DNA of 34,717 nt. Source: Caldicoprobacter algeriensis. Its GTDB lineage: Bacteria > Bacillota > Clostridia > Caldicoprobacterales > Caldicoprobacteraceae. The stretch spans positions 1 to 34,717 of the forward strand of contig NZ_JAHUQD010000023.1 in NCBI RefSeq assembly GCF_023838525.1. The letters are read 5' to 3'. Positions 26,041 through 34,096 of this stretch are shown here, piece after piece; position 1 is the first letter of the stretch; each line of letters opens with the position of its first letter. A program made the translations under genes and the position numbers. The notes beneath the pieces are model-generated. The model worked only from the letters and a program-made list of their open reading frames with translations. It did no database searches and was not told the DNA's origin.

Positions 26041-27092
26041 CTATAAATGAGCAAAATCACAGGAATAAATTACCACATAAAAAGGCATATAAAAATTAAA
26101 ACATTTATGTCATCCTTTGTTATAATTAAATTATCACAAAAAAACAAAAAGGGTGACATAAATGTTTGATGATTTAATTATAACAGGAACCGATAAAATA
26201 ATCAAATTTTTAAGGAAACTTGATATAGACATATTTCTTACAACTCCTCAGATTAAACATGTTATAGCTTTAATATGTGCCATGATGTTAAAAGGCTATA
26301 ATGGCAAGGTTTCTGATGTATCAGAGCTTGCTTTTCACAGGCATCGGACCTGCATAGGGAAATTCCTAAGCAATAGCCCATGGGAAGAGGAGTTGGTTTT
26401 GAAATCCCTAAAGGAATATGTTATCGATCGCATATGGAAACTATCCGAAGCCACAGGTGAGCCGATTTATGTAATTATTGACGACACTACCTCTGAAAAG
26501 ACTGTGCCCTCGTCAAAGGCAAAGCGACCAACAGAGAAGTGTGGATTTCATAAATCCCACCTTGAAAACAAGACCGTTTACGAGCATCAGCTAGTTACGG
26601 TAATGCTAAGGTGTGGCAACGTAGTTTTACCATATGCAATAGTTATATATGATAAGGCTACAATGAGTAAAATCAAAATAGCCGAAGAAATTATTTATAC
26701 CTTACCACGCCCTGTTTCTAAAGGCTATGTCCTGTGTGATAGCTGGTACAGCTGTAAAAACTTTTTGATGCCTCTAGAGAAAGAGGATATACCTATATAG
26801 GAGCTTTATTTAAGGACTAAGTAAGAAGCGAAAGAAGCATAAGGAGATACTTTGCACTACTCATGCTTACTTATGTTTATTGTGAACTTGAAGTAAGCAG
26901 TGATGTACTCAACTTTTCTAAGCGGCTTAAGCTCTCTCGCAAGGAGATTAAACAAAACCAAATAGCCTGGATTTATAAGCAAGCTCAGGTGGGAACCCCC
27001 TTAGATCAGATTTTCCAATTACTAAAGATTGCATAAGGGTATACTAGCTTCTTGTAATGGTAAATATTTCTAGCAAATTTGCTCATTTATAG
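26041..27092 (+). mobile_element. Degenerate insertion sequence with 15-bp ends and 5-bp target duplication
   Basis: CTATAAATGAGCAAA at 26041-26055 is repeated inverted at 27078-27092 without mismatch. The flanks carry ACTAT on both sides (26036-26040 and 27093-27097), a 5-bp target duplication. Inside is one transposase frame on the plus strand, now broken. At 1052 bp it is shorter than an intact element of this kind because part of the transposase is deleted. It is AT-rich compared with the metabolic genes around it. Confidence 0.88.
26162..27036 (+). pseudogene. DDE transposase of IS4/IS701-like type, broken
   Basis: The first 212 codons carry a normal N-terminal region and two acidic catalytic segments, YVIIDDTTSEKT (first Asp) and YVLCDSWYSCKN (second Asp). 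Then a base loss near 26796 breaks the frame (PI-stop where PYIGAL is expected). After a large internal deletion only the C-terminal end survives in another frame, from LTYVYCELEV to QIFQLLKIA with its stop at 27036. The glutamate-containing segment is missing, so it cannot transpose by itself. Start ATG 26162 follows AAAGGGTGAC. The exact family name is tentative. Confidence 0.85.
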
Positions 27093-27184
27093 ACTATCAG
27101 TTAAAACTGTTAAATAATGCATGATTATGTTTCTGAAAAAATAGGGATACATTTTTGTTATCAACGGGAAGGAGTATATAATCC

Positions 27185-27476
27185 TTGATAATAAAAAAAG
27201 AATCACCAACGCCGATCTGGATTTATATAGCTTATTTGTTTAGCATAATAGCGCTGTTATTCAGCATAAAATTCCCCGGTGGGCTGTATTTGGGAGAAAT
27301 AGTTTTGGGGTTTTTTTGGTATGGCATTAAACAAGTACGTTGTTGTAGCTGTTTTTCTTCTTTCTTATTATATTGCTTTAAAAAACAAGCAAAAAGTTAG
27401 GAAAAAAACTTTTCAAATATATATAGTCACCGTCACTACGCTCATAGTAATATCGGTGATTTCTGCCTTGTTTTAG
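27185..27476 (+). pseudogene. Small membrane protein, split by a frameshift at a T7 run
   Basis: A TTG start at 27185 with GGAAGGAG 9 nt upstream opens a frame with a hydrophobic helix (WIYIAYLFSIIALLFSI) and GEIVLGFF. At the run of seven T (27311-27317) the frame leaves its natural continuation. The other frame goes on as GMALNKYVVVAVFLLSYYIA, then KNKQKVRKK and a final helix IVTVTTLIVISVISALF to the TAG at 27476. Removing one T joins the two into one protein of about 96 residues with three or four membrane helices. Alternatively the second part could be translated on its own from ATG 27321 (51 aa). Function unknown. Confidence 0.5.
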
Positions 27477-27512
27477 CTTCTCTTATAATCGCTCAATGTA
27501 AGCTTATATTAC

Positions 27513-27636
27513 TTTGGGGGAGAAAGAATGCGGGCTTCTTTGGCGGAATTAGTGGTGCGGCTGACTGGTGTTGCTAATTCCGCCAGAGGAAATGATAGCT
27601 TTCTATATTTGTCTTTTTGTATTTTACTCCCCCAAA
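27513..27636 (+). repeat. Nested inverted repeats, possible structured RNA or small mobile element
   Basis: Outer arms TTTGGGGGAG (27513-27522) and CTCCCCCAAA (27627-27636) are perfect. Inner arms TGGCGGAATTAG (27541-27552) and CTAATTCCGCCA (27574-27585) are perfect over 12 bp. The inner stem extends by five more pairs if the plus-strand RNA is considered, since two are U-G pairs (T on the left arm, G on the right). No T run follows, so it is not a plain terminator. It lies two bases from the stop of the last glutamate synthase gene. No target duplication is visible at the outer arms. Confidence 0.65.
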
Positions 27637-27637
27637 T

Positions 27638-28375
27638 TTAATACGCATACAGATTGCCATAAGGGCGATGGTTGTACGGATATATCTTCACAAATGGTCT
27701 GTCCATTATTGAGCGGTAGTCAAATCCGAAATAGTCAGAAAAATTCTTCACATATGAACTTATAATCTCCATGTCATCATCCTCGGCCTGCGCCTGTTTT
27801 ACCTCTTTTCCCAGTTTGTAGCTGTCTATGGGTATGCGCGAATATATGACGCCGCCATGCATTCCGGTGCCACAGTAGTTTCCAACTATCTTTTGTGTGT
27901 CATTCACATTTAAGCCCAGCAGGATTATTATACCTCCTGCCATGTATTCTCCAAGAAAAGCTCCTGCTTTTCCACCTATTACGATGACAGGTTTCTTGTC
28001 CAAATATTCTTTCATGTGTATGCCTACCCGATACCCCACATCGCCCTTTATATAGACCTCGCCACCCCTCATTGCATATCCTAGAATGTCGCCCGCATTT
28101 CCGTGTATGACCACCTTGCCGTCGTTCATGGTATTGGCTACGCCGTCCTGGGCATTTCCGTGTACGACAATTGTTGCGCCGTCCATATAAGCCGCCATAT
28201 CGTTGCCCGGGGTCCCTTCTATTATAACCTTGCAGTTTCTTCCTATCCCGTCGCCTATATATCGCTGGCCTTGTACGTTCTTCACAAGTATTTCAGAAGT
28301 ATTGTTTTTTATAAGCTGTTTGATCATTGCATTCAAGTCTTTATAGTGCATGCCGCTGGCATCTATCACTTTCAT
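27638..28375 (-). CDS. Glutamate synthase GXGXG-domain subunit (GltB domain 3 homologue)
   Basis: 245 aa. A right-handed beta-helix protein with repeated GxGxG-like turns (VIIEGTPGNDMAAYMDGA, VVHGNAQDGVANTMNDG, VIHGNAGDILGYAMRGG, VIGGKAGAFLGEYMAGG). This corresponds to the C-terminal alpha domain of large glutamate synthase, here a separate gene as in archaea and several Clostridia. It forms a structural part of the glutamate synthase complex. Start: the ATG at 28375 is favoured because GGAAGG is 9 nt upstream; the ATG at 28384 directly abuts that site. It is the last gene of the five-gene minus-strand cluster. Confidence 0.9.
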   Translation of the reverse strand: MKVIDASGMHYKDLNAMIKQLIKNNTSEILVKNVQGQRYIGDGIGRNCKVIIEGTPGNDMAAYMDGATIVVHGNAQDGVANTMNDGKVVIHGNAGDILGYAMRGGEVYIKGDVGYRVGIHMKEYLDKKPVIVIGGKAGAFLGEYMAGGIIILLGLNVNDTQKIVGNYCGTGMHGGVIYSRIPIDSYKLGKEVKQAQAEDDDMEIISSYVKNFSDYFGFDYRSIMDRPFVKIYPYNHRPYGNLYAY

Positions 28376-28450
28376 ACGAATCATCCTTCCTCAATTTGTT
28401 GTTGATGCTAATGTAAAATCAGATGTTGCTGCTAAATAAATCTGTTTGAG

Positions 28451-28496
28451 TGCGCGCTGAAAAAGAAAGCCGAGAAGTTGTTGTGTTAAGCACGCA
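28451..28496 (-). promoter_or_regulatory. Hairpin in the gap before the GXGXG subunit gene
   Basis: On the minus-strand transcript UGCGUGCU (28496-28489) pairs with AGCGCGCA (28458-28451) over 8 bp, with one U-G pair. On the plus strand the same position would be a mismatch, so the structure favours the operon transcript. It sits in the 198-bp gap between two genes of the glutamate synthase cluster. The loop is 30 nt. No T run follows. The role is unknown. Confidence 0.4.
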
Positions 28497-28573
28497 TCCG
28501 GCAAATTGAATTTTATACGAAAAATCGCAGGTTAATGACCGCTGGAATAATCGATGGAACACAAGTATATTTA

Positions 28574-29827
28574 TTAGCACTCCAGTATTAATTGGCTCCT
28601 GAGCGCTTTGGGTAAGTATATAAAGCCGAAGTCATCTCTTCCAAGCTGGTGTTCAAATGAGGATATATCTATCTTTCTCCTGATTAAATCAGTATATATA
28701 CCGGCTTTGTCGATGTCATTTATTAAAAGATAGCCGACCAGATTATTTCCTCTGATATAAAACTTCTTATAGGTGTTCTTTCCCTGGTTGTATATGGCTT
28801 TTACGGTTATTCCTTCACCGGGGGATGACACGCCGGCACTCACGATTGAAAGGTCCAGCAGGGGCATCGAATTCATTATAAACCCCTTGTCGAATACTTT
28901 TTGTGCTCCGGCCATGTTCTGCCCTGCCGTCTCTCCCTGTTTATAAGCGTTGGAGATTATTGGAGTTTCAGCATTTCTTTCCTCTATGAAATTATATCCC
29001 TCGGCTACATCGCCTGCAGCATAGACGTCAGGTATATTTGTCCTCATCATGGTGTCCACTATGATGCCTCTGTTTATCTTGAGCTTGGTGCCTTTGACAA
29101 GGTCTGTATTGCATCTTACACCCGCTGCCAGAACAATGAAATCGCAGGGGATTTCCCTTCCGTCTTTGAGAAGCACGCTGCTGGCGGCCTGATGGCCGAG
29201 GATTTTTTCTACGCTGGCTTTGAGCAACACTTTGACTCCATGTTTTTCGAGCATTTTCAATGCCATTGAAGAGGCTGTTTCGTCAAACACCCTCGGCATG
29301 ATCCTGTCCATGATGTCTATCACCGTAACATTTACGCCTCTCTGTACTAATGCCTCTACGGCTTTTAAACCGCTGAAGCTGGCACCTATGACCACGGCTT
29401 TTGAGCACCTGGTTGCTACCTTTTCAATGGCTTTGGCATCATCCAGCTTTATGAAGTTAAAAATGTTCTGCTTTTCAACACCTTCTATGGGAGGAGTGAG
29501 GGGTTTGCTGCCGGTGGCTATTAGAAGTTTTGTATAGCTAATTTTCCGGCCGTCTTCCAAAATGACTTCCTTTTTATCAAAATCTATGTGCTGCGCTTTT
29601 ACGCCCAATATAGGTTCTACGTTATTGGTATTATAAAAATCCTTACCGCGATAGTACATGTTGTTCTGAGTAACCTTTCCTGCCAGGTAGTAGGATATCA
29701 GAGGCCTGGAATAGGTATGGTAGGGTTCATCGGATATGATGACTATGGGATTTACTTTGTCGAGATTTCTTATCCCTTCGACAGCACCCACGGCAGCAAC
29801 CGAATTACCTATGATAACATAGCTCAT
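28574..29827 (-). CDS. FAD/NAD(P)-dependent oxidoreductase subunit of glutamate synthase
   Basis: 417 aa, pyridine nucleotide-disulphide oxidoreductase fold. The N-terminal FAD site is YVIIGNSVAAVGAVEGI, the NAD(P) site is AVVIGASFSGLKAVEAL near residue 145, and the second FAD motif is TNIPDVYAAGDVAEGYN. There is no redox-active CxxC pair next to the FAD motif, so it resembles NADH-dependent rubredoxin/nitrite reductase-type enzymes. In this context it probably takes electrons from NAD(P)H and passes them through the ferredoxin subunit to the FMN/Fe-S subunit. Start: ATG 29827 with AAAGGGGGA upstream. Confidence 0.88.
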   Translation of the reverse strand: MSYVIIGNSVAAVGAVEGIRNLDKVNPIVIISDEPYHTYSRPLISYYLAGKVTQNNMYYRGKDFYNTNNVEPILGVKAQHIDFDKKEVILEDGRKISYTKLLIATGSKPLTPPIEGVEKQNIFNFIKLDDAKAIEKVATRCSKAVVIGASFSGLKAVEALVQRGVNVTVIDIMDRIMPRVFDETASSMALKMLEKHGVKVLLKASVEKILGHQAASSVLLKDGREIPCDFIVLAAGVRCNTDLVKGTKLKINRGIIVDTMMRTNIPDVYAAGDVAEGYNFIEERNAETPIISNAYKQGETAGQNMAGAQKVFDKGFIMNSMPLLDLSIVSAGVSSPGEGITVKAIYNQGKNTYKKFYIRGNNLVGYLLINDIDKAGIYTDLIRRKIDISSFEHQLGRDDFGFIYLPKALRSQLILEC

Positions 29828-30095
29828 TTCTTAAGTCCCCCTTTGCAAAATCAATTATTATGCCTGTATTGCTCAGCTACTTTTCGAGAGCGTCCTTGGG
29901 TAATGCACGATTTTAAATGTTTTATTTATCTTTATAGTGGTAAAAACTTTTTGTTGAATTTCCCAAATTACAAGCAGAAATCAAAACATTTTTTAGACTT
30001 ACAACCGCGTTTTGCAGCATTGGCTGTATTGCAACATCGCTGTTTTTAGACAGAGAATCCAAGTTGGCCAAGGAACATTGAGTATAGTAGACTTT

Positions 30096-30584
30096 TTACA
30101 AATCATAGTATTTAATGGTATTCTTAATATACAGGGCCTCGTTGGGACAGTTTTTAACGCATGCCGGCTCTAAACCGCTTTCCAGGCAAAAGTCGCACTT
30201 TGAGGCCACTTTTTTGTTTGTGTAATCGCGCCTTATAACGCCGTACGGGCACGCCAGTATGCAGGTCCAGCACCCTATGCATCTTTCGGTATCGTTGATT
30301 ACCAGGCCTGTTTTTGGGTCTTTTTGCATAGCACCGGTTATGCAGGCTTTAACGCATTCGGGGTCATCGCAGTGCCTGCACTGAAGACCGAAGGATAGGG
30401 GTACATCTTCTTCAACTACTATACGGGGAAGCGGCCTTTTGGAAAGCTTTTTAAATGTCTTAATAAGGTCATGTCTGTATTTGGAATGGGCGGCGATGCA
30501 GTGAATCTCGCACAGCCTGCATCCTATACACACATCTTCCTTGGCGTATATCCTCTTTGGAGCTGTGATATTGGATTTATCCAT
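30096..30584 (-). CDS. Four-cluster ferredoxin subunit
   Basis: 162 aa with sixteen cysteines in four groups, each enough for a [4Fe-4S] cluster: Cys19/22/25/29, Cys69/72/77/81, Cys102/105/108/112 and Cys130/133/142/146. The arrangement resembles HycB/CooF-type electron-transfer proteins. Given its place between the FAD oxidoreductase and the FMN subunit of glutamate synthase, it is probably their electron conduit. Start: ATG 30584 with GAGGAG upstream. Gaps of 268 bp and 229 bp separate it from its neighbours, unusually wide for one operon. Confidence 0.9.
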   Translation of the reverse strand: MDKSNITAPKRIYAKEDVCIGCRLCEIHCIAAHSKYRHDLIKTFKKLSKRPLPRIVVEEDVPLSFGLQCRHCDDPECVKACITGAMQKDPKTGLVINDTERCIGCWTCILACPYGVIRRDYTNKKVASKCDFCLESGLEPACVKNCPNEALYIKNTIKYYDL

Positions 30585-30630
30585 TCTATAACACTCCTCG
30601 CTTTACCAGGATATTTATAAAATATATATT

Positions 30631-30712
30631 GTGCGGTGATGATTAATTTTTCTGCTAAAAAGGCGATTGGTTTGTAATAACCTACTAAAGGATATGCTTT
30701 GAGGCACCGCAC
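30631..30712 (-). ncRNA. Possible structured RNA element before the ferredoxin gene
   Basis: On the minus strand GTGCGGTG (30712-30705) and CACCGCAC (30638-30631) form a perfect 8-bp closing stem around 66 nt. Inside, three small hairpins can be drawn: AAAG/CTTT with a 6-nt loop, GGTT/AACC with loop ATTACA, and TTTTT/AAAAA with a 5-nt loop. The whole would look like a four-way junction about 47 nt before the ferredoxin start. It is not a tRNA, because T-loop and anticodon features are missing. It matches no riboswitch I recognise. Folding by eye only. Confidence 0.35.
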
Positions 30713-30813
30713 GCGAAAATTTTAAAGTCTAGAGACGGTAATTTTAGTTATGTTTTATTTATTGCGATGAGTGGCAATGGTTAACTAGATTTTATATTGA
30801 AAGCCTCTATGAT

Positions 30814-32316
30814 TTATTCTCCGGCTGCCTTTATGCCCAGTATGTCAAGCTCTCTAGAGGTTAGCCCTATTCCCCGCAGCATGAACCTATTGCCGCGCAG
30901 GCTTTCGATGGCGTTGATCCCCATGCCGCCCAGCATCTCCTTCATCTCGTGAGCCCAGGCTTTGATGAGGTTGACAAGCCTTCTGGCACCAATTTCAGGA
31001 TTGAGCCTTTTTACCAGGTTGGGGTCCTGAGTGGCTATACCCCAGTTGCATTTGCCGGTGTAACATTTCTGGCACATGTGGCATCCCATGGCAATTAAAG
31101 CCGCCTGTCCAATATAGACAGCGTCGGCACCCAGGGCTATTGCCTTTATAACATCTGCGCTGTTTCTTATGCCTCCCGCGCAAACCAGCGATACCTGACT
31201 TCTAATGCCTTCCTGTCTTAACCTGGTATCCACGGCGGCCAGCGCAAATTCGATGGGTATTCCAACGTTATCCCTTATCCTCAAGGGAGCAGCGCCTGTA
31301 CCGCCTCTAAACCCGTCGATTACTATGATATCGGCCCCGGCCCTTGCTATGCCCGAGCATATGGCTGCGACGTTGTGGACCGCTGCGATTTTAACCGCCA
31401 CCGGTTTCTGATAATCAGTGGCTTCTTTTAGAGAGAATATGAGCTGGCGCAGGTCTTCGATTGAATATATATCGTGATGGGGAGCAGGGGATATGGCATC
31501 GGAACCTAAAGGGATCATCCTGGTTTGAGATATCTGAGCGGTCACCTTTTCACCCGGAAGATGTCCCCCTATACCAGGCTTTGCGCCCTGGCCGATTTTT
31601 ATCTCAATGGCTGCTCCGGCGTTTAGATACTCTGGGTCAACGCCAAACCTGCCCGATGCCACCTGCACTATGGTGTTTTTGCCGTATTTGCGCAAATCCT
31701 TGTGAAGTCCGCCTTCGCCTGTGTTGTACATGATGCCCAACTCAGATGCCGCCATTGCCAGGGCTTGACAGGCGTTAAAGCTTATCGAGCCGAATGACAT
31801 GGCTGAGAACATGATGGGAACTTCAAGTTCCAGCTGAGGCGGCAATTTCTCTTTGAGCTTTCCGTTTTCAACCTTAAGCATTTCGGGCTTTCGCCCCAGG
31901 AAGGTTTTGAGCTCCATGGGCTCGCGCAGCGGGTCTATTGACGGATTGGTTACCTGGCTGGCGTTTATGAGCATCCTGTCCCAGTATACGGGGTAGGGTT
32001 TATCGTTGCCCATGCCGGTGAGCAGTATGCCACCAGTTTCTGCCTGCTTGTATATTTCTCTTATGGCTGATGCCGTCCAATTGGCGTTCTCTTTAAACTC
32101 AAGGGGATTTTTTCTTATAGTAATTGCCCTGGTGGGGCACAGGGTTACGCATCTGTGGCAGTTGACGCACTTAGAATCGTCTGCTAAAACCCTGTCTTCT
32201 TCCTCGTCATATATGTGCGCGAGGTTTGCGCACTGCCTTACGCATACCTGACACCTTATGCAGCGCTCGTCGTTTCTTTCTATTATGAATTCCGGTGTAA
32301 GAAGGCTTATGGCCAT
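30814..32316 (-). CDS. Glutamate synthase FMN/Fe-S subunit (GltB domain 2 type)
   Basis: 500 aa. The N-terminus is a two-cluster ferredoxin domain with Cys19/22/25/29 and Cys50/53/56/60. The rest is the FMN-binding TIM barrel that makes glutamate from 2-oxoglutarate and ammonia: MFSAMSFGSISFNACQALA, NTGEGGLHKDLRKYG, GQGAKPGIGGHLPGEKV, and IDGFRGGTGAAPLRI at the flavin site. A cysteine cluster CHMCQKCYTGKCNWGIA near residue 415 fits the Fe-S site of the family. Start: ATG 32316 with GGAGTTGAAG upstream, overlapping the end of the amidotransferase gene by 10 bp, so the two are translationally coupled. Confidence 0.95.
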   Translation of the reverse strand: MAISLLTPEFIIERNDERCIRCQVCVRQCANLAHIYDEEEDRVLADDSKCVNCHRCVTLCPTRAITIRKNPLEFKENANWTASAIREIYKQAETGGILLTGMGNDKPYPVYWDRMLINASQVTNPSIDPLREPMELKTFLGRKPEMLKVENGKLKEKLPPQLELEVPIMFSAMSFGSISFNACQALAMAASELGIMYNTGEGGLHKDLRKYGKNTIVQVASGRFGVDPEYLNAGAAIEIKIGQGAKPGIGGHLPGEKVTAQISQTRMIPLGSDAISPAPHHDIYSIEDLRQLIFSLKEATDYQKPVAVKIAAVHNVAAICSGIARAGADIIVIDGFRGGTGAAPLRIRDNVGIPIEFALAAVDTRLRQEGIRSQVSLVCAGGIRNSADVIKAIALGADAVYIGQAALIAMGCHMCQKCYTGKCNWGIATQDPNLVKRLNPEIGARRLVNLIKAWAHEMKEMLGGMGINAIESLRGNRFMLRGIGLTSRELDILGIKAAGE

Positions 32317-33410
32317 ATATCTTCAACTCCTTCCAGTAGAGCAATTACTGGCTCACCGCCCATAGGGGCCCATACCCTCTCGGGTTGTGGACATACTGCT
32401 CTGATTGCTGATTCCTCGCTGGCGACAAACACGAAATCGCCTTTGGTTGCCGCCACCATAGGGCGAAGCTTTATCCTGTCGTTTAAAGCCAGTATACCGT
32501 TTTTGCAGGCCAGTATTATCGAAAATGGGCCGTTGATCAGGGTGCTGCCATACACTGCCCGTATCGCTTTCACAAGTTCCTGTCTTTCGTCATCCATCCT
32601 CTCTATTTCATCCCATAGCGGTGCGGCCAGCGCAGTTACGACAATATCAAGGGGGAGTCCGTGCCTGCGTATCAAAAGGTCGAATATATAGGTGATGACC
32701 TCGGTGTCGGTTTGAAGTGTGCATTTGTAACCAAACATTTCGACCCACCGCCTGTTTGCGTCGTAGGATGAGATCTCCCCGTTGTGGACCACTGACCAGT
32801 CGAGCAGGGTAAAGGGATGGGCGCCACCCCACCATCCAGGAGTGTTGGTGGGGAATCTCCCGTGTGCCGTCCAGATATAAGCCTTGTATGTGTCCAGCAT
32901 GTAAAATTCGCCTATGTCTTCGGGATATCCCACACCCTTGAAAACTCCCATGTTTTTTCCGCTTGATACCACAAAAGCGCCGTCAATGCTTGAGTTGATC
33001 CTCATGACGCATCTTACCACGAATTCCTCTTCGGTAAGGCCCCATTCCATAAGCTTATCTTCTCTGGGCAGAACAAAGTATCTCCAGATTATCGGAGCAT
33101 CTTTTATGGAGGGAACTTTCCTGGTGGGGATTTCTCCCGACAATTTTATTTCAAAATGCTTCTTTAAAAATGTCTCGGCATCTTCTTTTGCGCCGCTGTG
33201 GTGATAGAACACGTGAAACGCGTAGAGGTCCTTATATTCGGGGTATATCCCGTATGCTGCAAAGCCTCCTCCCAGTCCGTTTGAGCGTTCATGCATCAGA
33301 GCGATGGACTTTACTATGTCGTCTCCTGAAAACAGGAGGCCTTTTTTATTCATAATGCCCGATATAGCGCATCCTGATGGGATTCTTATATTGCCTTCGC
33401 GAAGTAGCAT
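32307..33410 (-). CDS. Glutamate synthase glutamine amidotransferase subunit (class II)
   Basis: 367 aa. An Ntn-type glutamine amidotransferase that frees ammonia from glutamine for the FMN subunit. The probable nucleophile is Cys14 in RIPSGCAISGIM, so maturation would remove a 13-residue propeptide; this arrangement is usual for split glutamate synthases of this type. Further motifs are TAHGRFPTNTPGWWGGAHPF, VVHNGEISSYDANRRW, and TDTEVITYIFD near residue 240. Start: ATG 33410 with GGTGAT upstream. It is the first gene of the minus-strand cluster. No clear promoter or ANTAR-like leader was found upstream. Confidence 0.93.
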   Translation of the reverse strand: MLLREGNIRIPSGCAISGIMNKKGLLFSGDDIVKSIALMHERSNGLGGGFAAYGIYPEYKDLYAFHVFYHHSGAKEDAETFLKKHFEIKLSGEIPTRKVPSIKDAPIIWRYFVLPREDKLMEWGLTEEEFVVRCVMRINSSIDGAFVVSSGKNMGVFKGVGYPEDIGEFYMLDTYKAYIWTAHGRFPTNTPGWWGGAHPFTLLDWSVVHNGEISSYDANRRWVEMFGYKCTLQTDTEVITYIFDLLIRRHGLPLDIVVTALAAPLWDEIERMDDERQELVKAIRAVYGSTLINGPFSIILACKNGILALNDRIKLRPMVAATKGDFVFVASEESAIRAVCPQPERVWAPMGGEPVIALLEGVEDIWP

Positions 33411-33737
33411 TTTTAATCACCCTGCTTCCTTAAGGATATTTTTGTTTTTGTATAAAATAAGGTATAATTTTTAACAATAAACGTTATAACAAAATGAAAT
33501 ATACAAAACTTTAACTTGCAAAAATTTACACAAGTTACTTAACCGTATACATTTTAGGACAAATCCGTTTAATTGATATAACTAGAATTTATCGTATGCA
33601 ACATTATATTTGAGTTTTTGGCACAAGTAAAATTAATAATGCTTATATTTAATATAAAATGCAATTATGCAAGAAATAAAATAATAAATTGCATTAAACC
33701 ATTGGCAGGGTGATATTAGATGTAGAAATGTTTTTAA
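33411..33737. other. AT-rich intergenic region upstream of the glutamate synthase cluster
   Basis: About 330 very AT-rich bases. It must contain the promoter of the glutamate synthase cluster, but several weak TATA-like hexamers prevent a firm choice. No hairpin with an ANTAR-type hexaloop, no terminator and no coding frame is supported. Confidence 0.5.
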
Positions 33738-33969
33738 GAGCGGGATATAATATTAACTGATTCTAAAGTTGGTAACTTTAAAGTTAGTTCTAGAGGTTTA
33801 TATGCTAGTGGTACTTATGCTGGTGGCGCGGGTCCGTGTGGTGGCAACACGATCCAGGCAATTCTCATATATTCGTACATATCAAACTACTACCGGTGGC
33901 ATTCAAATAACGGCTGGTCCTGGCGGTGTAGGTGCTGGCTTTGCCCTCCAAACTACTCCTAAACAATAG
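33738..33969 (+). pseudogene. Glycine-rich protein remnant in shifting frames
   Basis: Protein-like sequence appears in three successive frames: DSKVGNFKVSSRGLYASGT first, then SVWWQHDPGNSHIFVHI, then YQTTTGGIQITAGPGGVGAG running to the TAG at 33967-33969. This suggests at least two indels in a small glycine-rich, possibly surface protein. No intact start is present, and the family is not recognised. Confidence 0.35.
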
Positions 33970-34016
33970 AGCATTGTATGTATCATGAGTTGCCTGTAGT
34001 ACTATTTAAAACATTA

Positions 34017-34025
34017 TGGTATAAT
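34017..34025 (+). promoter_or_regulatory. Extended -10 promoter of the terminal membrane-anchored gene
   Basis: TGGTATAAT at 34017-34025 is a perfect extended -10 element, 71 bp before the TTG start at 34097. It has the same form as the elements at 5547 and 7733. Confidence 0.55.
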
Positions 34026-34096
34026 AAATTTGCCAATTGTTTAGCAAGTCACCATAATGATTATGGGTGGTTTGCTACCTACAGGGAGGTAATGAG

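Larger units (their letters stand above)
25799..27122 (-). pseudogene. Unidentified ORF interrupted by an insertion sequence
   Basis: Reading the minus strand, MHYLTVLTDS is encoded at 27122-27093. Removing the insertion sequence and one ACTAT duplicate joins it in frame to RIFLMDVHEGNVLYTKSLED and onwards to KLPASLVIIEEIVEE, ending at a TAG at 25799-25801. An in-frame TAA at 25949-25951 breaks the sequence again. The joined product would be about 88 codons. No domain is recognised and no ribosome binding site is seen, so the true start may lie further upstream. The restored frame across the insertion is the main evidence that this was coding. Confidence 0.5.

Noticed and set aside
30631-30712. 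tRNA gene
   Set aside because: The closing stem and hairpins give a cloverleaf-like drawing, but there is no T-loop sequence, no usable anticodon arm and the stem lengths are wrong.
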